64,000 nt of DNA from Mesorhizobium sp. (GTDB lineage: Bacteria; Pseudomonadota; Alphaproteobacteria; Rhizobiales; Rhizobiaceae): NCBI RefSeq assembly GCF_004962245.1, contig NZ_SUHQ01000010.1:1-64000 (forward strand), read 5' to 3'. The notes below the pieces were generated by a model, which saw nothing but the letters and a program-made list of their open reading frames with translations, did not search any database and was not told where the DNA came from. Positions within the stretch are counted from its first letter, which is position 1. Every line of letters begins with the position of its first letter. Shown piece by piece: positions 57,134 to 64,000 of the stretch. The position numbers and the translations under genes are program-made.

Positions 57134-57460
57134 TTACTGCTTGCATTGGCCTTGATTACCCTCGCAGCCCGTCTCGGTCTTGTTGCCGATGTTGCCCTTG
57201 CCGTCAGCCGTATCCTGCGTTGCCGTGCCGAACGCATTGCCATTCACATCCTTCGTGGTCTCATTGCATACGCAGTCCGGAACCGATCCTGTCTTTGTAC
57301 AAGAGGCCACGCCAGCGGCGCCGCAGAAGTCTGTGCACTGCGTCGCCGACACGCCAGGACAGAGGTTCTGCGCCAGCGCTCCGCCTGGTCCGAGCAACAG
57401 TGCCCCACCCATGAAAGCCGCAATCGCGGCCAGCTTTAAACCACTATGTCCAACAATCAT
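57134..57460 (-). CDS. Secreted cysteine-rich peptide with CS-alpha-beta defensin-like spacing
   Basis: 108 residues. The signal peptide (about 1-30, hydrophobic GLKLAAIAAFMGGALLLG, cleavage after GALA) leaves a mature chain of about 78 residues with eight cysteines: C34, C42, C46, C54, C63, C65, C99 and C106. The first six are spaced C-x7-C-x3-C-x7-C-x8-C-x1-C, including the CxxxC and CxC pairs that define CS-alpha-beta defensins. A Gly/Asn/Thr-rich linker and a C-x6-C tail follow. GGAGGAG lies just upstream of ATG 57460. It precedes the MacAB-type pump genes on the same strand. No named family recognised; it could also be a small periplasmic protein or toxin. The classical GxC gamma-core is not obvious. 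Confidence 0.72.
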   Translation of the reverse strand: MIVGHSGLKLAAIAAFMGGALLLGPGGALAQNLCPGVSATQCTDFCGAAGVASCTKTGSVPDCVCNETTKDVNGNAFGTATQDTADGKGNIGNKTETGCEGNQGQCKQ

Positions 57461-58093
57461 GTTCTCCTCCGAATTTTGCCAGAGCTAGAGGGTGCTGCAC
57501 AGGCCATCTCTGGCACTGGTCGGCAGCATGAGGGCGCAAGAAAGCCCTCGATCCGGCTCGATCGATCATGCCGTGGGAGATGCGGAAGTTATGAGGCCGC
57601 CAGCAGCGAGTTAAGCTGCCGGGCCTCCCAAGACTCTTCCGGGTGAAGGGCCTTCTGCGGCGCATAGAACCGCCGCAATGCCTAGCCTGCGCAAATCAGC
57701 AGCGCTCATTGTCGTGCTCCAGTGCGGCTGCAAGCAGGATAATATTTCCTATTGCTAATATATTAACCATATCTACGGAAGCTGGCAACAAGTATCTAGG
57801 ACATACGCCGGTTGACGTGCCGCTAAATCGATTCAGTAAAGCGGCGCCAACATCGCCATCGGTGTCAGCCCGTTCCAGTTGCGCGGCACAGCGGATTGAT
57901 AGTGGAGCCGGGATGCACGATCACCCTGGCTTCCCGCCTTGATCAGCATCCTCAGCGCACCCGAAAAAAAACCGCTTGAGCTCAACTGCGGTTGAGGTCT
58001 TACAAGCCGTTCCCGAAGCGCCGCGTGTCCATTTGGACGCGAAGAGCGTTACACCATTTTGAATCGGCGTATAAGAAAGTTCGGGAGGGCGGG
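57461..58093. other. Divergent intergenic region between the peptide gene and the MFS gene
   Basis: About 630 bases without a convincing gene. It includes an AT-rich stretch (about 57735-57785, with TAATATATTAACCATAT) unlike the surrounding GC-rich DNA, which may contain the promoter of the peptide-pump operon or be foreign. Near the right end is a minus-strand terminator-like hairpin (57964-57993). Small open frames here lack ribosome binding sites and family features. Confidence 0.5.
57964..57993 (-). terminator. Minus-strand intrinsic terminator-like hairpin upstream of the MFS gene
   Basis: On the minus strand AACCGC pairs with GCGGTT, with a palindromic TTGAGCTCAA in the loop, and runs into eight Ts (57964-57971). 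No minus-strand gene precedes it within 100 bases, so it may end an antisense or unannotated short RNA starting within the MFS leader. It lies about 100 bases before the MFS start. Confidence 0.6.
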
Positions 58094-59530
58094 GTGACCG
58101 AGACCAGCACAAACAAGGTCGACTGGCGGGCGCTGTGGGCGAGCGGCGATCTGGCGCGCTTCTGCTTCATCAGCCTTGGCATCCTGCTGCATGCCACCAA
58201 CGAGACGATGGTGGCGACGGTGATGCCGGCCATGGTCGGCGAACTCGCCGGCGTGCAGTTGGTCGGCTGGTCGCTGGCGATCTACGAGCTCGGCGCCATC
58301 GTCGCCGGTGCCGCCGCCGGACGGCTGGTGAGTTATGTCGCGCTGCGCACCAACATGGTGGTGGCCGCCCTGCTCTACGCGGCCGGTGCCCTGGTCTGCG
58401 CCATCGCGCCCTCCATGCCGCTGTTCCTGGCCGGGCGCCTGATCGAGGGGCTTGGCGGCGGCGCGCTGGTCTCGCTGGCCTTCGTCTCGGTCGAGCGGCT
58501 GTTTCCACGCATCATCTGGCCGCAGCTGTTCGGCGTCATGTCGGCGATCTGGGGCGTTGCCGCCTTCAGCGGGCCGATTCTGGGTGCGTTGATGACCGAG
58601 CTGCTCTCCTGGCGCTGGGCTTTCGGCATCTTCACGCTCGGCGGCACGACCATGGCGCTGGCGAGCTTCATCGTGCTTAACACACCCGAGGCGACCGGGC
58701 CGCGCGCGATCGTTGGGGTGGCGCCGCCCTTCCCCTTTGCCGCGCTCGGCTGCCTTGCCGTCAGCGTCGTGCTGATCGCCACAGCCGGTGTCGACATTGC
58801 CCTGCTGCGCTCGTCCCTGCTGCTCACCCTCGGCCTGGCAGGCCTCGCGCTGTTCATCCGCATCGACGCGCTGAAGCCGGCCTCGCGACTGTTCCCGTCG
58901 CGGCTGTTCTCATGGCGTTCGCCGGTTGGCGCAGGCATGACCATGGTCGCCGCCTTTTCGGTGGCGACCTGTTCCTTCGCCGTCTACGGACCGCTGCTGC
59001 TGACCAGCCTGCACGGCATTCCGATCCTGACCACCGGCTATATCATCGCCGCCGAATCGATCGCCTGGTCGATCCTGTCGATCCTCGTCGCCAATGCCCC
59101 GCCGGAGCGCGAACGACTGATCATCACCGGCGGCGCGCTGATGATCGCGACGGGCATCGCCGGCTTCGCCTATGCGGTGCCGGCGGGTTCGATTCCGCTG
59201 ATCCTGTTTTGCGCCTTGCTGCAAGGCGGCGGCTTCGGCATTGCCTGGCCCTTCGTCACGCGCGTGATCGTGGCATCGGCCAGGAACGACGAGCAGACGA
59301 TCGCCTCCGCCGCCGTGCCGACGATGCAGCGCATCGGCTATGCGGTGGGTGCGGCACTGACCGGCATCGTCGCCAACGCCAGCGGTTTCTCCGAAGGCCT
59401 GAACCGTGAGGCCGCGGCAAATGTCGCTGCCTGGCTGTTCCTCGCCTTCGTGCCGCTCGGGATTGTCGGGTGCCTCGCCGCCCTCAGGATTTCGGGGCCG
59501 GCGGCCCGGCCACAGGAAGCACCGGGATAG
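58094..59530 (+). CDS. MFS transporter, DHA2-like drug/metabolite exporter
   Basis: 478 residues with about 12 to 14 membrane helices. ILLHATNETMVATVMPAMVGELAGVQLVGWSLAIYELGAIVAGAAAGRLVSYVALRTNMVVAALLYAAGALVCAIAPSMPLFLAGRLIEGLGGGALVSLAFVSVERLFPR covers the first four helices with the MFS signature and motif C-like glycine runs. It probably expels a toxic compound using the proton gradient. Start GTG 58094 has GGGAGG upstream; a longer frame from TTG 57992 would add 34 unlikely basic residues. It is transcribed alone and followed by repeat copy 2. Confidence 0.9.
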   Translation: MTETSTNKVDWRALWASGDLARFCFISLGILLHATNETMVATVMPAMVGELAGVQLVGWSLAIYELGAIVAGAAAGRLVSYVALRTNMVVAALLYAAGALVCAIAPSMPLFLAGRLIEGLGGGALVSLAFVSVERLFPRIIWPQLFGVMSAIWGVAAFSGPILGALMTELLSWRWAFGIFTLGGTTMALASFIVLNTPEATGPRAIVGVAPPFPFAALGCLAVSVVLIATAGVDIALLRSSLLLTLGLAGLALFIRIDALKPASRLFPSRLFSWRSPVGAGMTMVAAFSVATCSFAVYGPLLLTSLHGIPILTTGYIIAAESIAWSILSILVANAPPERERLIITGGALMIATGIAGFAYAVPAGSIPLILFCALLQGGGFGIAWPFVTRVIVASARNDEQTIASAAVPTMQRIGYAVGAALTGIVANASGFSEGLNREAAANVAAWLFLAFVPLGIVGCLAALRISGPAARPQEAPG

Positions 59531-59536
59531 GCGCCT

Positions 59537-59641
59537 AAAGCGCGTCGCATTTGAACGGATTCATGCGACGCGCTCTAAGCTCTTGTTTTGATGCCTGTCG
59601 TTATCGCAAAACCGCTGCACACTTTTGCGCGACATGCGTTA
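59537..59641. repeat. Dispersed palindromic repeat of the second family, copy 2
   Basis: Same element as 52796-52913. Hairpin GCGCGTCGCAT/ATGCGACGCGC is a perfect 11 bp, then CTCTTGTTTTGATGCCTGTCGTTAT, CAAAACCGCT, and ACTTTTGCGCGACATGCGTTA at the end. A G-to-A change in copy 1 is matched by C-to-T on the other arm, so pairing is kept. Next to its right end (59649-59668) is a piece matching the left end of the 5796-5938 element. Confidence 0.83.
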
Positions 59642-59675
59642 GGCGCCTTGAGATCAGGTCAGGCCGAGCCGATCA

Positions 59676-59972
59676 TCAGTCTATCCTGTAGAGATGAACC
59701 GGCTTATGAGGCGCGCGTTTGATGACGCCTTTTGCCTCGAGGTCGAGCTGGACGGCTTTCAACCACCATCCAGCCGTCTTGCCTTGCGGAAAGAGGTCGT
59801 CGTCAAGCAGGGGCAGAAGCGCCTCTTTCGCGTCTGCGACTTTCAGTCCAGGCGACTCGCTCGGCAAGGCGGTCAGAAGCGCAGTGCGCATCGCCATGTA
59901 TTTCGCGCGATCAACCCGTTCGGTCCGCCCGGGGATGTTGACGTTCTCGATTTCGATCTTGTCGTCAGGCAT
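59676..59972 (-). CDS. Conserved small protein, DUF6958-like
   Basis: 98 residues. IEIENVNIPGRTERVDRAKYMAMRTALLTALPSESPGLKVADAKEALLPLLDDDLFPQGKTAGWWLKAVQLDLEAKGVIKRAPHKPVHLYRI looks like a small winged-helix or FaeA-like fold. I recall this as the DUF6958 family, of unknown function. Its start overlaps the stop of the DUF6151 gene by 8 bases, so the two are coupled and lie in the TetR operon. It might be a second DNA-binding protein. Confidence 0.8.
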   Translation of the reverse strand: MPDDKIEIENVNIPGRTERVDRAKYMAMRTALLTALPSESPGLKVADAKEALLPLLDDDLFPQGKTAGWWLKAVQLDLEAKGVIKRAPHKPVHLYRID

Positions 59973-60501
59973 CGATCTTCCTCACCAATTCGACCTTCGG
60001 GTTCCGAAATCCCATGGCGGCCCACGCTCCCAGAAGCTTTGCATAGAAGGACACCGTATGGCTTTTCAGATTGGGAATGTCGTTCGGCAGGTTGGAAGCA
60101 TCGGGCAGGTCGCCAGTCATCGTTCGCATTTCGGCTCTCGGCCGCGCCTCGTCCGGCCAGAGGTGCAGATAGATGCTCAGCCAGTGCGCGCCCTTCAGTT
60201 CCAGGAAAACCGGCGTATTGCAGCAGGTCGCGACGACACGGCGCGAACCCGCATCGGCCGACAGCCGGAACTCACTCAGATGCTTCGCGCCGGACAGGAT
60301 CCGGACTCGATCCTTGCGATATTCTGCGCTAGGCGTTGCGCCATAGGATGTAAGGATGTTCCTTGCGCCGGGGAGCGTCGCAAGACGATCCGCGGCAGCC
60401 CTGCAGCTGTTGCATAGGCATTCGGACACGAGGATCGGTGCTCCCAGCACCTCGAAGCGTGTCCGTCCGCAGGCGCATCCGATCTCAGTGGCTCCACTCA
60501 T
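59965..60501 (-). CDS. DUF6151 protein, GFA-like zinc-binding fold
   Basis: 178 residues. The N-terminal CACGRTRFEV and CLCNSCRAAADRL and a later TCCNTPVFLEL give a cysteine pattern like that of glutathione-dependent formaldehyde-activating (GFA/CENP-V) proteins, which bind zinc. From memory the group is DUF6151. No reaction is known; glutathione adduct chemistry or metal binding is possible. ATG 60501 has GGAGG 9 bases upstream and lies inside the TetR gene's last codons. It is the middle gene of a three-gene operon. Confidence 0.82.
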   Translation of the reverse strand: MSGATEIGCACGRTRFEVLGAPILVSECLCNSCRAAADRLATLPGARNILTSYGATPSAEYRKDRVRILSGAKHLSEFRLSADAGSRRVVATCCNTPVFLELKGAHWLSIYLHLWPDEARPRAEMRTMTGDLPDASNLPNDIPNLKSHTVSFYAKLLGAWAAMGFRNPKVELVRKIDA

Positions 60502-61132
60502 CTGTGTCATCCTCCGCGACGTGAAACAGGTGCCGGATATACCGGTCGAGATGGTCGAGACTTTCTTGCGCAAGCGCGGGATCGTTCCCTGCCTTGGCGA
60601 GGATGAACCCGCCCTGGATGACGGCTTGCGTGTATCGTGCGAGGCTCTCGGCCGTCCAATCGTCCGTGATACCATGATCCCGCCGCGCGGCCTCGATGTC
60701 GGCCTCCAGCGTGGCCGTATGGCCGAAGATGCTGCGGCCACAGGCATCGCGAATGTCAGGGGCGCTTGCGTAGACCTCCTGCGCCATGGTTCCGACCAGA
60801 CAGGTAAACTCGGCGAGGTCGCCCGCGATGATCGCCTTGCGGAAAGCGACATAGGCGAGAACGCGCTCCAGGGCATCGGCCGGATCGTGATACGGCGCGG
60901 CTGCAAAGAAACCGGACGTCGTCTCTGCCCAGAATTCGGCCGCCGCGATTCCCAGAGCATCCTTGCTGCCAAAGTTATGGAAGAACGCCCCTTTTGTGAC
61001 AGCGGCCGTTCTGCAGAGGTCATCGACGGTGGTGGCGGCGAAGCCTTTTGCGCGGATGATATCCCGCGCCGCCTCGAGGAGCCTGATACGAGCGCTGCCG
61101 CGTTCGGGGGACTGTTTGGTTGGTCTGGGCAT
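60485..61132 (-). CDS. TetR/AcrR family transcriptional regulator
   Basis: 215 residues. The N-terminal HTH (about 15-62) reads RIRLLEAARDIIRAKGFAATTVDDLCRTAAVTKGAFFHNFGSKDAL, typical of TetR with a KGAFFHNF recognition helix. The C-terminal ligand domain has FTCLVGTMAQEVYASAPDIRDACG and ends like TetR_C regulators of the AcrR type. It leads the operon with the DUF6151 and DUF6958 genes and probably represses it through the dyad 10 bases upstream of its start. Confidence 0.92.
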   Translation of the reverse strand: MPRPTKQSPERGSARIRLLEAARDIIRAKGFAATTVDDLCRTAAVTKGAFFHNFGSKDALGIAAAEFWAETTSGFFAAAPYHDPADALERVLAYVAFRKAIIAGDLAEFTCLVGTMAQEVYASAPDIRDACGRSIFGHTATLEADIEAARRDHGITDDWTAESLARYTQAVIQGGFILAKAGNDPALAQESLDHLDRYIRHLFHVAEDDTDEWSH

Positions 61133-61141
61133 ATCGGATAC

Positions 61142-61159
61142 ATACCATACAGTCGGTAT
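61142..61159. promoter_or_regulatory. Probable TetR operator
   Basis: ATACC-N8-GGTAT, with flanking bases ACATACC and CGGTATATGT continuing the dyad imperfectly, just upstream of the TetR start. This is in the usual place for autoregulation. Confidence 0.65.
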
Positions 61160-61315
61160 ATGTCAACGACCAGGCTTGCCGTGCTGCGCTACGGAACAGC
61201 TACACCGGCTCCACCTACGCTCAGCCTGATATCAGACGGGACGCAGCCATTCTCCGCATCGCGGCGAGAGCCCGGGGCTCGAAGCGGCCGTAACGCTTAA
61301 CCGAATTGATGGGTC

Positions 61316-62782
61316 CTAGACGACGATCGTCTTCAGCCGCTCGGCAATCAAGGCGGCGAGCCGCGTCGCCACCTCGCCCTTGCTCATCTCGGGCCATTCG
61401 TCGATGCCGGCTTTCGAGACGATCCGCACCTTGTTGCGGTCGCCGCCCATCACGCCCGGAGATCCTGCGCCTTCGTGGGACACGTCATTGGCGACGATGA
61501 AGTCGGCGCCTTTCTTCCTGAGCTTGGCCTCGGCGTTCCTGACGAGATCCTGCGTCTCGGCGGCGAAGCCGACGACCAGGCTGGGCCGCTGCCTGTGATG
61601 ACCGACACCGGCAAGAATATCGGGGTTTTCGACCATCTGCAGTGCCGGCGGCCCCTCGCCCGCCACCTTCTTGATCTTCTCCCCGGCCGAGGTCACGCTG
61701 CGCCAGTCAGCCACCGCCGCGACGAACACAGCCGCGTCAGCCGGCAGCAGCTGTTCGACCGCGTCCTTCATCTCATTCGCGGTTTCGACGTGGAGCGTGG
61801 TGACGCCCACCGGATCGGCAATGCCGACCGGACCGGAGACGAGGCGCACATCGGCGCCCAGCCTTGCCAGCGCCGCCGCGATGGCATGACCCTGCTTGCC
61901 GGACGAACGATTGGCGATGTAGCGCACCGGGTCGATCGGCTCATGCGTAGGTCCTGAGGTGACGATGATTTTTCTGCCTGCCAGTGGCTTCGGCCTGATA
62001 TCGAGCAGCGCCTCGATCGCGGCGACGATCTCCAGCGGCTCGGCCATACGGCCCTCGCCCGCCTCGTTGCTCTCGGCCATCTCGCCCTTTGCCGGGCCGA
62101 CGAATGCAATCCCGTCCTTCTGCAACGTCGCGCGGTTGCGCCGCGTCGCCGGATGCGACCACATTTTCGGGTTCATGGCGGGCGCCATCAAGACCGGCTT
62201 GTCGGTGGCGATGAGCACTGTGGAGCCGAGGTCGTTGGCATGGCCGTTGGCAAGCTTCGCCATCAGGTCGGCGGTGGCCGGCGCCACCACCACAAGATCG
62301 GCCTCGCGCGACAGCCTGATATGGCCGACATCGTGCTCGTCGTTGCGGTCGAACAGATCGGTGAAGACGCGGTCGGCGGACAACGCTCCGACCGACAGCG
62401 TAGTGACGAACTCCTGCGCGGCTGAGGTCATCACCACCCGCACCGCGGCGCCCCGCTCGCGCAGCCGACGGATCAGGTCCAGCGCCTTATAGGCGGCGAT
62501 GCCGCCGCCGATGATCAGCAGGATGCGCTTGCCGGAGAGGCTGCCTCGCGGGGTCTGGTTGGATACCGCAGCAACTGGCGTGGCCGGACCGTGCGAGCCT
62601 GTCAATTCGCGGAGGGTTTTCTCGATCTGCTCGATGCGGCCGGCCGGACCGAGTTGTCCTTCGACCGCGGCCCGGATCATGATCCGCGCCTGTTCTTCCA
62701 TCGACCGGTCATTCTCTGCCGCCAGCCGGCGCAGCAGGTCCTTGACCTCGTCATCGAGGTTGCGAATGGTGATGCTGGCCAT
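61316..62782 (-). CDS. coaBC: Bifunctional phosphopantothenoylcysteine decarboxylase/phosphopantothenate-cysteine ligase with N-terminal FitA-like RHH domain
   Basis: 488 residues. The enzyme part starts near residue 84 (SGKRILLIIGGGIAAYKALDLIRRLRERG, FMN-binding CoaC) and has HIRLSREADLVVVAPATADLMAKLANGHANDL and APAMNPKMWSHPATRRN. The CoaB part begins near 270 (GRKIIVTSGPTHEPIDPVRYIANRSSGKQGHAIA). Together they make 4'-phosphopantetheine from phosphopantothenate for CoA. Residues 1-40 are extra and read MASITIRNLDDEVKDLLRRL then AAENDRSMEEQARIMIRAA, a ribbon-helix-helix like the antitoxin FitA. A linker of about 40 residues follows. A predicted FitA-like operator lies 13-51 bases upstream. 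Ribosome binding at ATG 62782 is weak. Confidence 0.94.
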   Translation of the reverse strand: MASITIRNLDDEVKDLLRRLAAENDRSMEEQARIMIRAAVEGQLGPAGRIEQIEKTLRELTGSHGPATPVAAVSNQTPRGSLSGKRILLIIGGGIAAYKALDLIRRLRERGAAVRVVMTSAAQEFVTTLSVGALSADRVFTDLFDRNDEHDVGHIRLSREADLVVVAPATADLMAKLANGHANDLGSTVLIATDKPVLMAPAMNPKMWSHPATRRNRATLQKDGIAFVGPAKGEMAESNEAGEGRMAEPLEIVAAIEALLDIRPKPLAGRKIIVTSGPTHEPIDPVRYIANRSSGKQGHAIAAALARLGADVRLVSGPVGIADPVGVTTLHVETANEMKDAVEQLLPADAAVFVAAVADWRSVTSAGEKIKKVAGEGPPALQMVENPDILAGVGHHRQRPSLVVGFAAETQDLVRNAEAKLRKKGADFIVANDVSHEGAGSPGVMGGDRNKVRIVSKAGIDEWPEMSKGEVATRLAALIAERLKTIVV

Positions 62783-62794
62783 ATGATTGCACTT

Positions 62795-62833
62795 TTGCTA
62801 GCAACGTTGAATGCAATGATAGCAATGCTATCA
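62795..62833. promoter_or_regulatory. FitA-like operator upstream of coaBC (predicted)
   Basis: A perfect 17-bp palindrome TGATAGCAATGCTATCA (62817-62833) and a second palindrome TTGCTAGCAA (62795-62804). From memory gonococcal FitAB binds TGCTATCA and TGATAGCA half-sites about 12-14 bases apart. Here TGCTAGCA (62796-62803) and TGATAGCA (62817-62824) are 13 apart. The site ends 13 bases before the coaBC start and would cover its promoter. Confidence 0.72.
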
Positions 62834-62908
62834 ATTCAGGGCAAGCCGCTAGCCATGATCCAGAATCGCGGTGGAGACGGGTTTTCAGAAAAGGCTATGG
62901 ATCAGGCT

Positions 62909-64000
62909 CTAGAAAATCCGCCACGCAATGTAGACCAGCGTCAGCGCGATCACCCACAGCGCCAGCCGGCCGGATCTGCTATAGCGCGCCTCGGCCTTGC
63001 CGATGGCGCGCGCAGTCTTTTGGTCGAAGCGCAGGCCGTGCTCGGCCATCAAATCGATCTCGCACGACAGCCGCTCGGTGCGAGCGGCAAGGTCCGGCGC
63101 CTGGCGAGCCAGCGCCAGCAGCGCGTTGGCACCGTCGCGTGCGTCGGCCAGCAGAGCGCGCGGGCCGAGATTGCCCGATATCCAGCCGCCGACAACCGGT
63201 TCGGACGTCTTCCACATGTTGAAGGCCGGGTCGAGCGTGCGAGCAACACCCTCGACCACGACCATGGTCTTCTGCAGCAGCACCAGCTCGGATCGTGTCG
63301 CCATATCGAAGAGGTCGGTCACCTCGAACAGAAGCGTCAGCAGCTTGGCCATCGAAATGGTATCGGCCGGCTGGCCGTGGATCGGCTCGCCGATCGCCCG
63401 GATCGCCTGGGCGAAGGCCGCGACATTGTGCTGGCGCGGCACGTAGCCGGCCTCGAAATGCACTTCGGCGACGCGCAGATAGTCGCGGGTGATGAAGCCG
63501 TAGAGGATTTCGGCGAGGAACCGGCGCTCCTTCTTGCCGAGCCGCCCGGCAATGCCGAGATCGACGGCGACGATGGTGCCGTCGGCCTCGACGAACAGGT
63601 TTCCCGGATGCATGTCGGCGTGGAAGAAACCGTCGCGCAGCGTTTGGCGCAGGAACGACTGGATCAGATTGGCGGCGATCGCCTTCAGGTCGTGGCCCGC
63701 GGCAGCGAGGCCGGCAATGTCGTTCAACTTGATGCCGTCGACCCATTCCATGGTCAGCACGTCGCGGCCGGTGCGTTCCCAATCGACCGTCGGCACGCGA
63801 AAGCCGGGATCGTCCTTGGTGTTCTCGCCGAGCTCCGAAAGCGCTGCCGCCTCGAGCCTCAGATCCATTTCGATCTTGGTGGTCTGCGCCAGCGTCTCGG
63901 TCACTTCGACCGGCCGCAGCCGGCGCGACGACGGGATGTATTTCTCCTGGAGGCGGGCAGCGAGAAAATAGCTTTCGAGATCGCGAAAGAAACGGCGCCG
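62909..64000 (-). CDS. ubiB: UbiB-family kinase-like protein for ubiquinone synthesis (C-terminal part, partial)
   Basis: The last 363 codons of an ABC1/ADCK/UbiB atypical kinase; the 5' end lies beyond the right edge. EVTETLAQTTKIEMDLRLEAAALSELGENT contains the Glu-rich region, MEWVDGIKLND is the hinge, and FHADMHPGNLFVEADGTIVAVDLGIAGRL carries the catalytic HxDxHPGN and the DLG. Two stretches near the C-terminus form membrane helices (LALWVIALTLVYIAWRIF). It assists ring modification in ubiquinone synthesis. It lies upstream of coaBC on the same strand with about 125 bases between. Confidence 0.95.
   Translation of the reverse strand, partial: RRRFFRDLESYFLAARLQEKYIPSSRRLRPVEVTETLAQTTKIEMDLRLEAAALSELGENTKDDPGFRVPTVDWERTGRDVLTMEWVDGIKLNDIAGLAAAGHDLKAIAANLIQSFLRQTLRDGFFHADMHPGNLFVEADGTIVAVDLGIAGRLGKKERRFLAEILYGFITRDYLRVAEVHFEAGYVPRQHNVAAFAQAIRAIGEPIHGQPADTISMAKLLTLLFEVTDLFDMATRSELVLLQKTMVVVEGVARTLDPAFNMWKTSEPVVGGWISGNLGPRALLADARDGANALLALARQAPDLAARTERLSCEIDLMAEHGLRFDQKTARAIGKAEARYSRSGRLALWVIALTLVYIAWRIF

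Overview
The window is a stretch of a high-GC alphaproteobacterial chromosome and most resembles Mesorhizobium or a close relative (Hyphomicrobiales, Phyllobacteriaceae). The indications are CpdR beside tRNA-Val, an RpoH/ROSE-controlled small heat shock protein, an MmgR-like (alpha-r8) small RNA, a DUF992 protein, a coaBC-ubiB neighbourhood, many ABC sugar importers, and several families of dispersed palindromic intergenic repeats. I found no phage, transposase, CRISPR array or rRNA.

Layout. 1-10.3 kb is mostly housekeeping: the N-terminal part of gltB, a threonine aldolase, hsp20 with its heat-shock control region, an alpha/beta hydrolase, hisN, an MmgR-like sRNA, an N-formylglutamate amidohydrolase, cpdR, tRNA-Val(GAC), a small lipoprotein and fcl. 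10.4-28.4 kb is a carbon catabolic island. A DUF993 aldolase-like gene diverges from a LacI-type regulator, and two matching operators lie between them. The LacI gene leads a tightly packed operon: Gfo/Idh/MocA oxidoreductase, CoA-transferase, enoyl-CoA hydratase, aldehyde dehydrogenase, a complete CUT1 sugar ABC importer, GMC oxidoreductase, SDR and a second GMC oxidoreductase. It ends in a repeat element and a frameshifted Dabb gene. A DMT permease and an endonuclease/exonuclease/phosphatase-fold protein follow on the other strand. 28.7-37.7 kb is a ROK-regulated amino-sugar-like uptake operon (binding protein, two permeases, ATPase, BadF-type kinase, SIS protein) with a D-threonine/3-hydroxyaspartate aldolase-like gene diverging from it. 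An Na+/H+ antiporter follows.

39.4-51.1 kb holds a spermidine/putrescine-type ABC importer. Next to it is an operon of Fe-ADH, ALDH, a glutamine-synthetase-like ligase, an ethanolamine-type permease and a second N-formylglutamate amidohydrolase-family protein, which diverges from an RpiR regulator. Read together, this operon could run a gamma-glutamylation route for an amino alcohol such as ethanolamine. 51.4-59.6 kb carries rpsU, a TPR lipoprotein, a DUF992 protein, and a MacA-MacB-type exporter preceded by a secreted cysteine-rich peptide whose first six cysteines have CS-alpha-beta defensin spacing. An MFS transporter follows. 59.6-64 kb carries a TetR/DUF6151/DUF6958 mini-operon, coaBC with an N-terminal FitA-like DNA-binding domain and a FitA-like operator just upstream, and the 3' part of ubiB.

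The observations I rate highest are the FitA-CoaBC fusion with its predicted operator, the defensin-like peptide beside a MacAB-type pump, the predicted gamma-glutamyl amino-alcohol operon, and the MmgR-like sRNA with a dyad in its promoter. All function calls come from reading the sequence and from memory of protein families. No database search was run.
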